A stretch of DNA of 7,837 nucleotides, taken from Lachnospiraceae bacterium. Its GTDB lineage: Bacteria; Bacillota; Clostridia; Lachnospirales; Lachnospiraceae. The stretch covers positions 1 through 7,837 of the forward strand of contig JAAVYC010000013.1 of the NCBI GenBank assembly GCA_022790905.1. The letters are read 5' to 3'. A program made the position numbers and the translations under genes. Below, in pieces: positions 6,542 to 7,837 of this stretch; position 1 is the first letter of the stretch; every line of letters begins with the position of its first letter. A model generated the notes under the pieces. It had not been told where the DNA came from. It ran no database searches and saw only the letters and a list, made by a program, of their open reading frames with translations.

Positions 6542-7171
6542 CTATTTTGTGCCAAAAATACGATCTCCAGCATCACCAAGCCCTGGAACAATATATCCAT
6601 TTTCATTCAAATGTTCGTCCACCGCTCCAATATACATATCTACATCCGGATGTTCCTTTTTCATCCGCTCTATACCTTCCACAGCGGCAATGATGCACAT
6701 AAAATGAATCTTTTTTACTCCTTTGTCTTTTAACATCTGAATTGCCGCAGAACAAGAACCTCCTGTGGCAAGCATTGGATCCACGACAAAAACTTCCCTC
6801 TCATCACAGTCTTTCGGAAGCTTACAATAATATTCTACCGGTTCTAGAGTCTCCTCATTTCGATACAATCCAACATGTCCCACTTTTGCAGACGGAATCA
6901 TAGCAAGCATTCCATCCACCATTCCAAGACCAGCTCGCAAAATCGGTACCACAGCCAATTTCTTTCCCTTCAATTCCTTCACCATCGTTTTACAGATTGG
7001 CGTTGTAATCTCTGCATCTTTTAATTCCAAATCTCTCGTCGCCTCATAACACATCAGCATAGCAATCTCGCTGATCAAAGTCCGAAAATCTTTTGACCCT
7101 GTGTCAGATCTGCGGATCCATCCTATTTTGTGTTGAATCAATGGATGTTCCATAATCGTTACTTTTGACAT
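6542..7171 (-). CDS. upp: Uracil phosphoribosyltransferase
   Basis: A cytoplasmic salvage enzyme that joins uracil and PRPP to give UMP. Its 209 residues are the standard length. The VPILRAGLGM segment is at 75-84. The PRPP-binding loop VVDPMLATGGSC is at 129-140. The uracil-binding C-terminal segment YIVPGLGDAGDR is at 193-204. The ATG at 7169-7171 has AAGGAG (7179-7184) with a 7-base spacer, and it overlaps the end of the upstream Sua5-family gene by 13 bases, so the two are co-transcribed and probably translationally coupled. There is no room for a separate promoter within the visible junction. A hairpin follows the stop. In Bacillus subtilis, upp likewise lies just ahead of the atp operon. 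Confidence 0.98.
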   Translation of the reverse strand: MSKVTIMEHPLIQHKIGWIRRSDTGSKDFRTLISEIAMLMCYEATRDLELKDAEITTPICKTMVKELKGKKLAVVPILRAGLGMVDGMLAMIPSAKVGHVGLYRNEETLEPVEYYCKLPKDCDEREVFVVDPMLATGGSCSAAIQMLKDKGVKKIHFMCIIAAVEGIERMKKEHPDVDMYIGAVDEHLNENGYIVPGLGDAGDRIFGTK

Positions 7172-7837
7172 ATTTTATCTCCTTCATTTAATAATTTTAC
7201 TAGCTTTTTAATGGATTTATTTAATGTTTCGTAACAAATCCCGTATGCCTGTAAATTTCCTCCATATGGATCTAAAATCTCTAATTCATCTCCGACTAAT
7301 TTCGTTAATACTTCTACGTTTTCTTGTATAAGATCCGGAAAAAGTTCCATTAACTTTTCACGATTTTCTTCACTCATAGTCAGAAGTAATGTATCGTCTG
7401 TAATGTCTTCTTTTTGCAGCTGCACAGACATAAATCCCTCTGTTTTCAATCCATTACTAATCATCACTGCTTCTGCTTTTTGATTGAGTGGTTCTGGAAA
7501 TAACACCACTAATCCACGGGAAAAAATCTCTATTGGATGATTTAAAACTTGTTCTTCTAAGATCCCCGCCGCCATCGGTGCACGGCAAGTCCCATCATCC
7601 TCAATAAATATAATTCGATGATATTCTCTCATATTCTTCTCCTGCTTCGCCTCTAAGACACGGTGGCCCGCAGCTTTTAACAGGCGGTTCATAATAGCCT
7701 GTCCCAACCCTGGAGAAATAAAACTCTCCGAATATATTTTATCCACATCCAGTTCATCAAAACTGCGCAATATATCATAAAGACGTTTTGCAATCGTTCT
7801 CTCATCGTTCCGTGCGCCGATACTCAGCACTTTACCG
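7159..7837 (-). CDS. Sua5/YwlC-type threonylcarbamoyl-AMP synthase C-terminus fused to a degenerate LMW phosphatase-like domain, 5' partial
   Basis: The frame is open to the window edge, with codons for Gly-Lys before the GTG at 7828-7830, so that GTG is internal and the main YrdC catalytic domain lies outside. Counting the GTG codon as residue 1, residues 1-61 match the end of the Sua5 C-terminal domain (RLYDILRSFDELDVDKIY, then GLGQAIMNRLLKAAG). Residues 69-214 resemble a low-molecular-weight tyrosine/arginine phosphatase such as YwlE: a P-loop-like IIFIEDDGTCRAPMA (73-87), then SRGL, LLLTMSEENREKL and LDPYGG (186-191, general acid Asp187). The nucleophilic Cys of the usual CxGNxCRS motif is Glu77 (7600-7602), and the loop is acidic, so phosphatase activity is unlikely. 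Sua5 makes the threonylcarbamoyl-AMP used for tRNA t6A; the role of the extra domain is unknown. In B. subtilis ywlC and ywlE are separate neighbouring genes, suggesting a fusion. Confidence 0.82.
   Translation of the reverse strand, partial: GKVLSIGARNDERTIAKRLYDILRSFDELDVDKIYSESFISPGLGQAIMNRLLKAAGHRVLEAKQEKNMREYHRIIFIEDDGTCRAPMAAGILEEQVLNHPIEIFSRGLVVLFPEPLNQKAEAVMISNGLKTEGFMSVQLQKEDITDDTLLLTMSEENREKLMELFPDLIQENVEVLTKLVGDELEILDPYGGNLQAYGICYETLNKSIKKLVKLLNEGDKICQK

Noticed and set aside
7828..7830. GTG as the true start of the Sua5/phosphatase gene
   Set aside because: The frame stays open to the window edge, and the residues before and after it (GKVLSIGAR) belong to the Sua5 C-terminal domain, so the gene starts outside.

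Overview
The window is a tightly packed block of eleven genes, all on the minus strand, so transcription runs from high to low coordinates. It is chromosomal housekeeping sequence from a low-to-middle GC Gram-positive anaerobe. Protein style, strong AAGGAGG ribosome sites, GTG starts and the order Sua5 / upp / dCMP deaminase / atp all fit a Clostridia genome, probably Lachnospiraceae. That family-level call is recognition, not a computed result. There is no mobile element, CRISPR array, tRNA or rRNA.

In transcription order, the right part (7837-5958) holds three genes. The first is the 3' end of a Sua5/YwlC-type threonylcarbamoyl-AMP synthase gene whose product carries an extra C-terminal low-molecular-weight phosphatase-like domain. 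It is followed, with a 13-base overlap, by upp (uracil phosphoribosyltransferase). After a hairpin and a possible promoter comes a ComEB-type dCMP deaminase. The last two feed pyrimidine nucleotide salvage; the first belongs to the t6A tRNA modification pathway.

The left part (5925-1) is the F1Fo ATP synthase operon. It opens with a good promoter (TAGACA, 16-base spacer, TATAAT) and runs atpZ-like, atpI-like, atpB (a), atpE (c), atpF (b), atpH (delta), atpA (alpha), atpG (gamma), atpD (beta). The atpD gene is cut by the window edge after 221 codons, and atpC (epsilon) presumably follows outside. Spacings range from 17-base overlaps to gaps of about 43 bases, typical of one coupled transcript. 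All catalytic and coupling residues checked are present.

Two points stand out. The phosphatase-like domain fused to Sua5 has lost its nucleophilic cysteine (Glu in its place) and has an acidic P-loop, so it looks like a pseudophosphatase. The c subunit carries the full set of ligands known from Na+-binding c rings (Gln30, Glu63, Thr64, Thr65, Tyr68), so this ATP synthase is probably Na+-coupled. No gene-free stretch exceeds about 105 bases. I saw no clear undescribed multi-gene system; the fused pseudophosphatase is the least explained element.
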